NCBI RefSeq assembly: GCF_016907535.1
Contig: NZ_JAFBCF010000001.1
Span: 1,488,001 to 1,552,000, forward strand
Length of the DNA: 64,000 bases
Direction of reading: 5' to 3'
Source of the DNA: Microlunatus panaciterrae
Lineage (GTDB): Bacteria > Actinomycetota > Actinomycetes > Propionibacteriales > Propionibacteriaceae
Positions 28,708-37,900 of this stretch are shown one piece after another (the first letter of the stretch is position 1; each line of letters opens with the position of its first letter). Position numbers and translations under genes: made by a program. Below the pieces are notes generated by a model. The model made no database searches. It was not told the origin of the DNA and saw only the letters and a program-made list of their open reading frames with translations.

Positions 28708-30120
28708 ATGGACGAACGGGTGCGTGCAGAGTCGCAACGCCGTCCACAACCGTCGCTGACCTTCCTCGGTGGTGCCGGAACGGTGACCGGGAGCAAGTAC
28801 CTGATCCAGAGCGGTCAGTCGAGGCTGCTGGTGGACTGCGGCCTCTTCCAGGGCCTCCGGCCGCTGCGGCGCCGGAACTGGGAGCGGCTGCCCATCCCGG
28901 CAGAGAGCATCGACGCGGTGCTGCTGACTCATGCCCACCTCGACCATTGCGGCTATCTGCCGGCGCTCTACCGGCAGGGCTTCCGCGGTCCGGTCTGGTG
29001 CACCACCGGCACTCTGGCCCTGGCCGAGATCGTGCTGCGCGACAGCGCACATCTGCAGGAGGAGGATGCCCGAACGGCCCGAGAGCGGGGCAGCTCGCGG
29101 CACGCTTCCCCGCGGGCGCTCTATGACAGCGCCGACGTCGAACGGCTGCTGCCCTCGTTCCGCTCGGTCCCGTTCGACGAGTCGCTCTCGGTCGCGACGG
29201 GGACTACGGCGGTGTTCCGGCCGGCCGGGCACATCCTCGGCTCGTCGACCATCCGAGTGGAGACCGACGGCCGGTCGGTGCTCTTCAGCGGTGACCTCGG
29301 CCGGCCCAGTCATCCCCTGCTCGTCCCACCTGCGCCCGTCGGCGACGTGGACACCGTCGTCGTGGAGTCGACCTACGGCGACCGCAGCCATCCAAAGCCG
29401 GATCGGGCCCGGATGGGCCGGTTGATCAGCGAGGCGCTGGGCCGCGGCGGAACTGTCCTCATCCCGGCCTTCGCGATCGACCGGACCGAGGTGCTGCTGG
29501 CCGAGCTGACCCGGCTGCTGTCGGAGGGTCTGATCCCGGCAGTGCCGATCTACGTCGACAGCCCGATGGCGCTGCGTGCGCTCAAGGTCTACCGCGAGGC
29601 CGTCAGCCGCGAGGCCGAGGACCTGCGACCGGGCCAGTCACCGCCGCTCGGGCCCCTGGACCCACGAGGGCTGCGCGAGCTGTCCACCCCTGAGCAGTCA
29701 CGTGCCATCAACCAGCCGTCGACACCGAGCATCATCGTCTCGGCGTCAGGGATGGCGAGCGGTGGCCGGGTCGTGCATCACCTGGCCCGGCTGTTGCCCA
29801 ACCGACGCAACCTCGTGCTGATCGTCGGCTTCCAGGCGGAGGGCACCCGCGGGCGCGACCTTCTGCACGGCGCCACCGCAGTCAAGTGCTTCGGCGAGTA
29901 CGTCCCGGTCCGGGCCCAGATCGCCGAGGTCCCGTGGCTGTCGGTCCACGCCGACCGGGAGGACCTGCTGGTCTGGCTGCGGACAGCCACCCGGCCACCG
30001 CACACCTGCTACATCGTGCACGGCGAGCCGGAGGCGGCGGCTGAGCTCTGTCGACGGGTCAACCGCGACCTGGACTGGACCGCGGTCGTCCCTCGCCCGG
30101 ACGAACGGGTCCTGCTCTGA
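28708..30120 (+). CDS. MBL-fold RNA metallo-hydrolase with beta-CASP domain
   Basis: 470-aa relative of CPSF-73/YSH1-type nucleases. Zinc ligands are in HAHLDH (residues 75-80), then SGDLGRP; the beta-CASP domain includes VESTYGDRSH, VLIPAFAIDRTE and IIVSASGMASGGRVVHHL; the C-terminal RMMBL segment includes VPVRAQIAEVPWLSVHAD (in part) and CYIVHGEPEA. Probable role: RNA processing or decay in the cytoplasm. ATG 28708 has GGGGGA upstream; an open frame further upstream is not supported. Confidence 0.9.
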   Translation: MDERVRAESQRRPQPSLTFLGGAGTVTGSKYLIQSGQSRLLVDCGLFQGLRPLRRRNWERLPIPAESIDAVLLTHAHLDHCGYLPALYRQGFRGPVWCTTGTLALAEIVLRDSAHLQEEDARTARERGSSRHASPRALYDSADVERLLPSFRSVPFDESLSVATGTTAVFRPAGHILGSSTIRVETDGRSVLFSGDLGRPSHPLLVPPAPVGDVDTVVVESTYGDRSHPKPDRARMGRLISEALGRGGTVLIPAFAIDRTEVLLAELTRLLSEGLIPAVPIYVDSPMALRALKVYREAVSREAEDLRPGQSPPLGPLDPRGLRELSTPEQSRAINQPSTPSIIVSASGMASGGRVVHHLARLLPNRRNLVLIVGFQAEGTRGRDLLHGATAVKCFGEYVPVRAQIAEVPWLSVHADREDLLVWLRTATRPPHTCYIVHGEPEAAAELCRRVNRDLDWTAVVPRPDERVLL

Positions 30121-30133
30121 TCCTCCAGGCACC

Positions 30134-31132
30134 TCAGGGGGCCAGGATCTCGCCGGCCTCGAGGGCGTAGCCGCCCAGCCGGACGAGCTCGGCGTCGACG
30201 TGCTGCTGGCGGATGTAGATGGCCAGGTCGGACAACGTCCGGGAGAGTCGGGGACTGCTGCTGAGCCCGCCCGGCCCCACCACGCGGGGGGCCTCGTCCA
30301 GCACGGTCTCGCAGGCCGAGACCACGGCCGTACGGGCCATCGCTATCACCCGTCCAGCGGCGGCGGTGTCGAGGGCCGGAAGGCGCCCCAACGCCGACTC
30401 GACCGCGGTCCGTGCCTGCCAGGCCGCCTGCTCCATCAGCCCGATCCGCCGCAGCTGGTGTGAGGTCGGACTGAACGCACGAAGGCCGGTGGTCACCACG
30501 TCCACCAGCTGTCGGGCGCCGCCGGCCCAGACAGCCGCGACGCACAACCCACCGACCGCGAACCCGGGCCGGTCGAGATAGAAGCCTGCCGTCCCGACCG
30601 TGTCCCGATCGGCGACCTGCAGGTCGACCTGCACGGTGAAGGACCGCGACGCGTCCATCGCCGGCGTGCGCCAGGACGTACGGTCGGCGCTCACCGCATC
30701 GGCGGGGATGTCCACCAGCAGTTGGCTGTCGCGGTCCGGGTCCGACCGCACGAGCATCGGTACCAGGGCCCGATCGATCAGATCCACCCCGGAGGCAAAC
30801 CGGAGCTCGCCCTTCACCCGCCACCCCTCGTTGATCTTGGTCCCCTGCGTCCCGGTGCCCGCCGACTTCGAGGCCCAGACACCGTAGATGCCGCGCTGGG
30901 CGGGATGATCAGCCTGCTGCAGGATCCGGATGCCGTCGGCGTGGCCCTCCACCAGTCGAGCCAGGCAGAGGTCGGCCCGACCGAACTCGATCAAGGTCTG
31001 GGCAAGATCGCTGACCGGGCCGCTCCAGATCGAGGCGCCGCGTTCGGCGCTCTGCTGCAGGCAGCGCCGCATGGCCGCACCGGAGGATCGGATCTCCTCG
31101 GCGGAGAACTCCAGGTCCAGCGGGGTCACCAT
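30134..31132 (-). CDS. Acyl-CoA dehydrogenase-like flavoprotein
   Basis: About 332 aa, with the plan of acyl-CoA dehydrogenases: an N-terminal helical part, a middle beta domain (GTKINEGWRVKGELRFASGVDLID in pieces) and a C-terminal four-helix part with PGGLSSSPRLSRTLSDL. It is shorter than classical members (about 380 aa), and the usual catalytic glutamate segment is not evident, so it may be a non-canonical or monooxygenase-like member. The start is uncertain: ATG 31132 has GGAG and GGGG upstream, while GTG 31201 would add 23 low-complexity residues. It is divergent from the Rieske gene. Confidence 0.7.
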   Translation of the reverse strand: MVTPLDLEFSAEEIRSSGAAMRRCLQQSAERGASIWSGPVSDLAQTLIEFGRADLCLARLVEGHADGIRILQQADHPAQRGIYGVWASKSAGTGTQGTKINEGWRVKGELRFASGVDLIDRALVPMLVRSDPDRDSQLLVDIPADAVSADRTSWRTPAMDASRSFTVQVDLQVADRDTVGTAGFYLDRPGFAVGGLCVAAVWAGGARQLVDVVTTGLRAFSPTSHQLRRIGLMEQAAWQARTAVESALGRLPALDTAAAGRVIAMARTAVVSACETVLDEAPRVVGPGGLSSSPRLSRTLSDLAIYIRQQHVDAELVRLGGYALEAGEILAP

Positions 31133-31396
31133 TGCCCCGACTCCAGGTGAATCGCCGGGTGAAGCGGCAAGTCCGGGTGATGTGGACGCATCAAGTGCCA
31201 CCAGTCTGGTCTCGACCGCACTACGGCTGCAAGGCTCACAGTTCTCTTCCTCGACTCAGGTCCTGGACTCGGCGCGACCGGCAACGAGGCATGATCATCA
31301 GGTGGCTCGTACCCACTCGCAGGACTTCCAATCATGCCTGGTCAGGCTCCGGGCCGGTGGCTATGCTCCGAGAAGATCACCCCAGAGAGGCACCAA

Positions 31397-32269
31397 ATGA
31401 GACGCCTGCCCTTGCTGACCACCCTCGACCGGCTCGAGAACGCGGCCTGGCTCGACCCCGCTGTCGACGAGCTGCGCAAGATCGTCAACGCGGTTGTCCG
31501 GTCGCGATCGCTGCGCGACGTGCTGCACGGCGTCCCGCTCGGTCACCCGGTGCATCCACTCGCAGTCCAACTGCCGTTGGGTGCATGGATCTCCGCCGGC
31601 GTACTCGACACCATCCCTGGCACCGAGCGGGCGGCGCGGATCCTCGTCGGTCTCGGCATCGCCGGCGCCCTGCCGGCTGCCGCGGCCGGCTACACCGACT
31701 GGGCTGAGCTGCACGAGCAGCAGCAGCGGGTGGGCATCGTCCATTCCAGCGGCAACCTCGTGGCCACCAGCCTCTTCGTGGCGTCCTTCATCCAGCGCGG
31801 TCGCGGCCGGCAGGGCAGTGGCAAGGCGTTGGGGTTCGCGGGGCTGGCCGTGGCCGGCGTGGCCGGATACCTGGGCGGTCACCTGAGCTATCGGCAGGCA
31901 TCCGGGGCCAACCATGCAGAGGACATCCCGCACCGTGTCCAGCCTGGCTGGCAGCCCCTCGACCGGCTGGAGAACCTCTCCGAGGGCCGGCTCGATCAGC
32001 GGATGCTGGGCGAGATCCCGTTGCTGGTGTTCCGTCGCGGGGACGAGGTCAGCGTGCTGTCCGATGTGTGCAGCCATCTCTCCGGACCGCTGCACGAGGG
32101 CGAGATCACCGAGCAGGGCGACCCTTGCGTGGTCTGTCCCTGGCACGGCAGCGTCTTCTCGCTCCGTTCGGGTGACGTTGTCCACGGCCCCGCCACCGCA
32201 CCTCAGCCCAGCTTCGAGACGAGGGTGCGCGACGGGCTGGTCGAGATCAACCTGCCCGGCGCCGGCTGA
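31397..32269 (+). CDS. DUF2231 membrane protein fused to a Rieske [2Fe-2S] domain
   Basis: 290 aa. The N-terminal half has HPLAVQLPLGAWISAGVLD and three to four membrane segments of the DUF2231 type; the C-terminal half (about residues 190-285) is a Rieske domain with CSHLSG and CPWHGS supplying two Cys and two His ligands for the iron-sulfur cluster. The fusion suggests electron transfer at the membrane; partners are not evident. ATG 31397 follows AGAGAGG. Its 3' end overlaps the convergent kinase gene by 23 bases. Confidence 0.88.
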   Translation: MRRLPLLTTLDRLENAAWLDPAVDELRKIVNAVVRSRSLRDVLHGVPLGHPVHPLAVQLPLGAWISAGVLDTIPGTERAARILVGLGIAGALPAAAAGYTDWAELHEQQQRVGIVHSSGNLVATSLFVASFIQRGRGRQGSGKALGFAGLAVAGVAGYLGGHLSYRQASGANHAEDIPHRVQPGWQPLDRLENLSEGRLDQRMLGEIPLLVFRRGDEVSVLSDVCSHLSGPLHEGEITEQGDPCVVCPWHGSVFSLRSGDVVHGPATAPQPSFETRVRDGLVEINLPGAG

Positions 32270-32768
32270 GGGTCTGCAGCACCCGCTGCACAGCTGCTGT
32301 CGGCGTCAGCACCGCCGTGTCGAGGACCAAGGGGTCCCGGTCCCATGGTCGGTAGTCCCGGTTCTCGATCTCTTCCCAGGTCGGTGGGACGAGACCGTCG
32401 ATGTCCAACGTGCGGTGCTCGACCCGCCGACGGTGCTCCGCCCGGTCGGAGCAGATGATCTCGATCTCCATCGCGCCGGCTCCGGCCTCGGTCGCGACGG
32501 CGAGCCAGGCGTCGCGGGTGATGCCGAGAGGGTTGACCGACTCGGCCACCACATCCAGTCCGAGCTGCAACTGGTCGGCCGCCAACCGGTAGCCGACCGC
32601 GTAGCCCACCACCCCGACCGGGTGTGCCAACTCGGAGTGCTCGACGATGGCGGCCTCGATGGTATCCACCCGGAGGTACGCGGCGCGGAGCCGGCGCGCC
32701 AGCGCGCGGGCGACAGTGGTCTTGCCGGTCGCCGGCAGCCCTCCGATGCTGAACAGGGTGGCGGTCAC
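32247..32768 (-). CDS. P-loop kinase-like AAA protein
   Basis: 173-aa small nucleotide-binding protein with Walker A GLPATGKTT near the N-terminus, an RVDTIEAA segment and a predicted lid region (DRAEHRRRVEHR). It resembles gluconokinase/APS-kinase-like or zeta-toxin-like P-loop proteins of unknown substrate. GTG start at 32768. It follows the glycosyltransferase gene by 10 bases on the same strand and so may be the last gene of that operon, but its role there is unknown. Confidence 0.75.
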   Translation of the reverse strand: MTATLFSIGGLPATGKTTVARALARRLRAAYLRVDTIEAAIVEHSELAHPVGVVGYAVGYRLAADQLQLGLDVVAESVNPLGITRDAWLAVATEAGAGAMEIEIICSDRAEHRRRVEHRTLDIDGLVPPTWEEIENRDYRPWDRDPLVLDTAVLTPTAAVQRVLQTLSRRRAG

Positions 32769-32778
32769 CTCGATGCTC

Positions 32779-34182
32779 CTATCCGGACGGCTTGCCGGCC
32801 TCGAACCCGACTCTGACCATGGTGCCCCAGTCCTTGCGCCCGCGCAGGTAGCGCCACATGCCCTTGATTTGCCACAGCACGTTCAGCTGTCGGTAGCCGA
32901 GGTTCTCGGCCAGACAGAAGGCCAGCAGCCTGGGCAGGTCGCGGGTCTCGAAGGGCTCCTCGGAAGACCACTGGTGCATCACCAGCGCCGACCCGGTGAG
33001 CACTACCCCCCAACCGTACGAGAGCAGCAGGAAGAGCGCCGCGAACTGCCAGTTCAGGGCACCCAGGAACATCGACAGCACCAGCCCGGCCACCCCGACG
33101 ACCTGCAGCACCGGTCCGAACAGCTCGACAACGAGGAAGTAGGGCGCGGCCACCAGCCCGAGCCGGCCATAGCGTGGGTTGCCGATCATCCCCCGGTGGC
33201 GCCACATGACGTCGGCAAGTCCGCGCTGCCAGCGGTCCCGTTGCCGGCCGAGAGTTCGCGCCGACTCCGGCACCTCCGTCCAGGCGATCGGGTCCGGCAC
33301 GAAGACGACCTTGGCAGGACCGGACGTCTCCAGCCCGCGACGACGCAGCCGTACCACCAGCTCCATGTCCTCACCGACCGTGTCGTGCCGGTAGCCCCCC
33401 GTCCCCAGCACGGCGTCGCGGCGGAACATCCCGAAGGCGCCCGAGATGATCAGGTTGCCGCCCAACCGGTTCCACCCGAGCCGGCCGAACAAGAACGAGC
33501 GCAGGTACTCCATGGTCTGGATGCCGGGCAGGATCTTCCTGGCGGCACGATGCTGCACCACCCGGCCGTTGCTGACCACCGAGCCGTTGACGACATGGAT
33601 GGTGGCGCCGGCTGCGACCGTGTCCTCGTCGGCGATGAACGGTCGGACGAGCCGCAGGAACGCATCGGGCTCGATCAGGGTGTCGGCGTCAATGGCACAG
33701 ATCAGACTGCCGCTGGCCACGTTCAGACCGGCGTTGAGCGAGTCGGCCTTGCCTCCGTTCACCTTGTCGACGACCACCAGGCTGCGGTGCCGTCGGGACC
33801 GGTACAGGCCCAGCACGGGCTGGGTCGAGATCTTGCCACCGAACGCAGGATGCACCGCCTGCAGGTCGAACTCCTCCTGCAGCAGCGCAAGCGTCGCGTC
33901 GCTGCTGCCGTCGTTGATCACCACCACCTCGAGGTTGGGGTAGCTCAACGTGAGCAGCGACCGTACGCTGGCGGCGACGGTGGCGGCCTCGTTGTAGGCC
34001 GGTGCCAGCACACTGACCCGGGGGGTCGCCGACGAGGTCAGCAGCCGTTGCCCGCGAGCCGCCCAGATCGCTCGACGATGGCGCACCATCTCGACCCAGG
34101 CGCAGCTCAGCAGCAAGGTCTGGAACCCGTTGGCGAAGACGAAGTAGGCCACGAACAACCACGCCAGCAGGACCTGGACCAT
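32779..34182 (-). CDS. Processive family-2 glycosyltransferase (PgaC/hyaluronan-synthase-like)
   Basis: 467-aa integral membrane polysaccharide synthase. One N-terminal helix (VLLAWLFVAYFVFANG) is followed by the GT-A domain with APAYNEAATV, VVINDGSSDAT, the acidic AIDADTLIEPDA, the acceptor GEDMELVVRLRRRG and the processivity motif RQRDRW, then about three C-terminal helices. Such enzymes polymerise and export beta-linked glucosamine, hyaluronan or cellulose-like chains. ATG 34182 lies 2 bases after the HEAT gene stop with GGGAGA upstream. Being last in an operon with signalling proteins, it is the probable output. Confidence 0.88.
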   Translation of the reverse strand: MVQVLLAWLFVAYFVFANGFQTLLLSCAWVEMVRHRRAIWAARGQRLLTSSATPRVSVLAPAYNEAATVAASVRSLLTLSYPNLEVVVINDGSSDATLALLQEEFDLQAVHPAFGGKISTQPVLGLYRSRRHRSLVVVDKVNGGKADSLNAGLNVASGSLICAIDADTLIEPDAFLRLVRPFIADEDTVAAGATIHVVNGSVVSNGRVVQHRAARKILPGIQTMEYLRSFLFGRLGWNRLGGNLIISGAFGMFRRDAVLGTGGYRHDTVGEDMELVVRLRRRGLETSGPAKVVFVPDPIAWTEVPESARTLGRQRDRWQRGLADVMWRHRGMIGNPRYGRLGLVAAPYFLVVELFGPVLQVVGVAGLVLSMFLGALNWQFAALFLLLSYGWGVVLTGSALVMHQWSSEEPFETRDLPRLLAFCLAENLGYRQLNVLWQIKGMWRYLRGRKDWGTMVRVGFEAGKPSG

Positions 34183-34184
34183 GA

Positions 34185-35264
34185 TCAGCTCTCCCGGGCT
34201 TCGACAGCGAACGCCGGCAGCTCGAGGACATGGCTCGCCATCCCGGCCACCGCCTCGTCGACGTCGGTCGTCGCCCGGCGCAGATAGAGCCGGCCGGCCG
34301 GCCCCAGGGCACGCAACCCACCCGCGGCAGCGCGGCTGACCTCCCACACCGGGTCGCTCAGCCGAGCCCGGAGCAGACCCGCGGCCTGCCAGTGCTCGAG
34401 CGCACCGAGGCCGTGCGCCGCGGCGGAACGGACGCGCGGGTCGGCATCGTCCAGCAGGCTGATCAGCACCTCAGCCGCCCTGGGGTCCGCCGTCGCGGTC
34501 AACAGCTGCGCTGCCGCCGCTCGCACCGTCGGTCGGCGGTCGGCGCAGCCGTGCACGGCGACGGCTCCGAGCTCGATCCCGCCGTGGTGGGAGGCCAACC
34601 GGAAGGCCGTCTCTCTCCGCGCCGACTGATCGGACTGCAGATAGCGCAGCAACGCCGGAAGTGCCGCCCGGCCGGCCACCAGCAACGCGTCCTCGGCAGC
34701 GAATCTGCACAGGGCCACCTGATCGTCGAGCAGGGCGAACAGGCGGTCCAGTCCGGCGTCGGTCGGATGCCTGGCCACCCAGGCCGCCGCCTCCGCCCGC
34801 ACCTGCGGGTGGCGGTCGTCAACCAGCCGCAGCAGGTCGGGCTCATCGGCCCCCATCAGGTTGAGGGTTCGGACTCCGTGCAGCCGCCGCCACCATCGGC
34901 TGCTGCTGGTCCAACGGGCCGCAGTGGCCGCCAGCTGGGCGGACCCGCCCGACTCCAGGACGCGCCGCGCGGTGCCGTCGGTCAGCTGGCCGGTGAGATC
35001 CGACACCGTGCTGACCTGGTCTCGCCGAGACAGACTGGCGACCTTGGACTCACCGGCAGCGGTCTCTGGGCCGATTTCAGCCCCCTCCGCGGTCATCAGC
35101 TCGCCCAGGGTGGCGAGCCACGCCTCCCTGTTGTCCCCCCACCGTCGGCGTCGTCCCGCCCGTACGAGCGTCACCGTGAACAGGACGACGAGCAGCAACA
35201 CCGCAGCGATCGCGGCAACGACAAGAGCACCGTTCAGCAGGTCGGTCGTGGGTTCCATGATCAA
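34185..35264 (-). CDS. Membrane-anchored HEAT-repeat protein
   Basis: 359 aa. An N-terminal transmembrane helix (ALVVAAIAAVLLLVVLFTVTLV, about residues 13-34) is followed by a basic stretch and then about six HEAT/PBS-lyase-like helical repeats with recurring phrases such as HPQVRAEAAAWVARH, DPRVRSAAAHGLGALEHW and DPVWEVSRAAAGGLRALG. No enzymatic motif is seen. It is likely a cytoplasm-facing protein-binding scaffold at the membrane. It sits between the multi-REC protein (4-base overlap) and the glycosyltransferase (2-base gap), suggesting it links signalling to the synthase. Confidence 0.82.
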   Translation of the reverse strand: MIMEPTTDLLNGALVVAAIAAVLLLVVLFTVTLVRAGRRRRWGDNREAWLATLGELMTAEGAEIGPETAAGESKVASLSRRDQVSTVSDLTGQLTDGTARRVLESGGSAQLAATAARWTSSSRWWRRLHGVRTLNLMGADEPDLLRLVDDRHPQVRAEAAAWVARHPTDAGLDRLFALLDDQVALCRFAAEDALLVAGRAALPALLRYLQSDQSARRETAFRLASHHGGIELGAVAVHGCADRRPTVRAAAAQLLTATADPRAAEVLISLLDDADPRVRSAAAHGLGALEHWQAAGLLRARLSDPVWEVSRAAAGGLRALGPAGRLYLRRATTDVDEAVAGMASHVLELPAFAVEARES

Positions 35265-37300
35265 CCGTCCAGGGCTCGACGGATCCGTTGCATCAGTACC
35301 GGGACGCTGAACGGTTTGGCGACATGGTCGAAGGCACCCGACTGGAGGGCGGAGAGCACCTCCGCCTCACCGGCCCGTGCTGTCAGCATGATCACCCTGG
35401 TGTGAGCCAACACGGCCTTCTGGGACAGCAGACTGAGCAGGTCGAGCCCGTTGATGCCGGGCAGGTCGACGTCCAGCACGATCACCCGGGCTGACAGGCG
35501 GTCGGGCCCGGTCAGTCGGCGCAGTGCCTCCGCGCCGTCGCGCAGCTGCCGGCTGCTGAGTCCGCGGCTCTCGAGCGCGTGCTGCAGCAGCCCCGCCAGC
35601 GCGTCGTCGTCCTCGATGACCAGCACATCCGTGACCGTCTCGTCACCGCTTGGCCGCCATCCGGTGGCCACCACACGGTCGCCACCGGCCCGCTTGGCCA
35701 CTGCGACAGTCCCGGTCGCGGCCCGGAACAGCTGGTGGAGGTCCTTGCCGTCAGGCCCGAGCTCGGCGACAGCTGCGCTGAAGGTGACGGAGACCTGCTG
35801 GCCGTTGAGCTCGAACCGCCGTCGCTGAAACTCGTTTCGGAGAGCCGCAACCCTGGCGACTCCGTCATCGCGGTGCATGCCGTACATCGCGACGACGAGC
35901 TCCTGGCCGGCCCAGCGACCGACTACGTCGTCACCGCTGAAGGCGTTCGCCAGCACGTCGGACAGGCTCTGCAGCACCGAGTCGCCGAAGGTGTGCCCAT
36001 GCTCGCGGTTCAGCCGTTTCAGGCCGTCGACATCCAGCAACCCGATCGACAAGGGCTGCTGCTCGCCGGCCGCGAGCGCCTGCAGCCGGGCGAACTGCAC
36101 CTCCAACCGGTGCCGGTTCACCAGGCCGGTCAGTTGGTCGTTCTCGGCCAGCCCACGCAGCAGCCGCACCCGTTCGAGCCTGTTGTTCACCCGGCTGACG
36201 AGCTCGGGGCCGACGAAGGGCTTGGCCACGTAGTCGTCCGCACCCGCCTCGAAGACCGATCGCACCTGGGTAGGCCCGATGCTGCCGGTGAGAATGAGCA
36301 CCGGCAGTGCAGCCCAGGTGGGGTCTGCCCGCACCATCCGACAGAGCTCCAGGCCGGTGGCACCGGGCATGTCCACATCCAGCAGCAGCAGGTCCGGGTC
36401 CGTCTGCCTGAGGGCCTCCCACACCTGGAGGGGGTCGGTGACAGCCGTGATCTCGGTCAACGTCCCGGCGAACAGCTCCTGGATCGCCTCAAGCAGGAGC
36501 GGGTCGTCATCCACGGCGAGCACCCGGGCGGGCTGCGGCTGCCGCCGCGCCACGGTGTCCAATGCCGCTGTCAGCAGCCGATCGGGCGGCAGCGTGGCGG
36601 ACAGAAAGCCGGTGACTCCGGCCCGGATAGCTGCGACCCGGTCGACGTCCTCGTCGGTGGTGAGGATGAAGGTGTCGGGACGCTCCCCCTCACCGGTCAA
36701 ACCGGTGAGCAACTCCAGTCCCTCCCCGGGGGGCAGCTCGGGATCGAGCAGCACGATGTTCGGCCGGTGACGCTGCTGGAGGGTGATGGCCCGTTCAAGG
36801 TCGGGTGCCCAGTGGCCGACCAGACCGCGTGCCCGGGCAGCGTGGATCAGCTTCGGAGCCAGTTGACGGTCGGGATGTGCCAGCAGCAGATGACCCGCCA
36901 CTTGCTGGTTCTCGGCGGTCGAGTCGTTCGCCGAGCGGCCGGTCGGGTCATCCGATGCTTCACGCGACGCCAGCGGTCTGGACAGGTCGACCTGCAGGGC
37001 CTCCAGCCAGCTCGTCGCGGCCAGCAGCTCGGCGGGGTCCACCAGCGCACCACGCTCGAAGAATCGTTCCAGCCGCTCCGACAGCTCCGAGGACCGGGGA
37101 TAGCCGAACGTGCCCGCGGAACCGGCCAACTGGTGCGCCGCCCTCTTCGCGGACTGCCGCTGCTCGGCATCGAGCCGCCCCTCGAGCGTCGCCATGACGG
37201 CGTCCTCCAGCTCGGTCACTCTCGCCAGGTTGGTCTGCAGCGCACGTTCGGCAATGGCCTCCAGTGCGTTCTGCGCCCGGTCTGCCGCCTCCTGCGTCAT
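35261..37300 (-). CDS. Hpt-REC-REC-GGDEF(degenerate)-REC signalling protein
   Basis: 679 aa. Domains in order: Hpt with phospho-acceptor His56 (AHQLAGSAGTFG); a divergent receiver about 136-250 that keeps Asp186 but lacks the acidic pair; a full receiver about 258-378 (VDDD, Asp308, Lys360); a GGDEF-like domain about 385-550 with LTGLVNRHRLE but AGQEL (464-468) where GGDEF/GGEEF is expected; a second full receiver about 557-678 (EDDD, Asp610, KPF). The altered A/I motif means diguanylate cyclase activity is doubtful. It overlaps the response regulator upstream and the HEAT gene downstream by 4 bases each, so the genes are coupled. Confidence 0.88.
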   Translation of the reverse strand: MTQEAADRAQNALEAIAERALQTNLARVTELEDAVMATLEGRLDAEQRQSAKRAAHQLAGSAGTFGYPRSSELSERLERFFERGALVDPAELLAATSWLEALQVDLSRPLASREASDDPTGRSANDSTAENQQVAGHLLLAHPDRQLAPKLIHAARARGLVGHWAPDLERAITLQQRHRPNIVLLDPELPPGEGLELLTGLTGEGERPDTFILTTDEDVDRVAAIRAGVTGFLSATLPPDRLLTAALDTVARRQPQPARVLAVDDDPLLLEAIQELFAGTLTEITAVTDPLQVWEALRQTDPDLLLLDVDMPGATGLELCRMVRADPTWAALPVLILTGSIGPTQVRSVFEAGADDYVAKPFVGPELVSRVNNRLERVRLLRGLAENDQLTGLVNRHRLEVQFARLQALAAGEQQPLSIGLLDVDGLKRLNREHGHTFGDSVLQSLSDVLANAFSGDDVVGRWAGQELVVAMYGMHRDDGVARVAALRNEFQRRRFELNGQQVSVTFSAAVAELGPDGKDLHQLFRAATGTVAVAKRAGGDRVVATGWRPSGDETVTDVLVIEDDDALAGLLQHALESRGLSSRQLRDGAEALRRLTGPDRLSARVIVLDVDLPGINGLDLLSLLSQKAVLAHTRVIMLTARAGEAEVLSALQSGAFDHVAKPFSVPVLMQRIRRALDG

Positions 37301-37677
37301 CCCTGCCAGCCGAGCAGCTCGGCCACCTCGTTCGAGAGCGTCATCGGGTCGAACGGTTTGGCGATCACTCCTGCCAGCTCGAGGTCGGCGAACTCACGCC
37401 GATCCCCCGCCTGCACCTTCGCTGTGAGCAAGATCACCGGGATCTCACGAGTCTCGGGATCGTCCTGCATATGGCTGAAGGTGGTGGGGCCGTCCATTCC
37501 CGGCATCATCACGTCCATCAAGATCGCGTCCGGCTGGTGCTCGCGGGCCTTGGCCCATCCCTCGGCCCCACAGGCCGCAGTAGTGACCTGCCATCCGCCC
37601 ACCAGCTCCAGCGCCATCTGCGCGACCTCACGGATCGAGTCGTCGTCATCGACGACCAGGACCCGTCGGCTGGTCAT
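37297..37677 (-). CDS. Stand-alone response regulator (receiver only)
   Basis: 126-aa single receiver domain: acidic pair in VVDDDDS, phospho-acceptor Asp55 (LMDVMMPG), Thr in LLTAK and Lys in AKPFDP. Without an output domain it probably shuttles phosphate or acts by protein contact, as CheY/Spo0F-like proteins do. ATG 37677 is the start that leaves only the receiver; the longer frame is non-conserved. It begins the operon and overlaps the Hpt protein gene by 4 bases. Confidence 0.9.
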   Translation of the reverse strand: MTSRRVLVVDDDDSIREVAQMALELVGGWQVTTAACGAEGWAKAREHQPDAILMDVMMPGMDGPTTFSHMQDDPETREIPVILLTAKVQAGDRREFADLELAGVIAKPFDPMTLSNEVAELLGWQG

Positions 37678-37900
37678 GATCGGCCGCCATGGGTGATCAC
37701 AGGGGAACCGATCATGGCGAGCGGGGTCGAAGCGGAAGACCAGCGCGCGGCCAGCGACCACGCCGGGCAGGTTCGGTGGGGAATGGGATTCACGATCGGC
37801 CTCCAACAACGCCTAAAAGCTCTTCACCAGCCTCTAGCTGGTCATCCCCCAAGATGCTTGACCGTACCGCATCGGGGCCCGTTGAGCACCTTCCGCAGGG

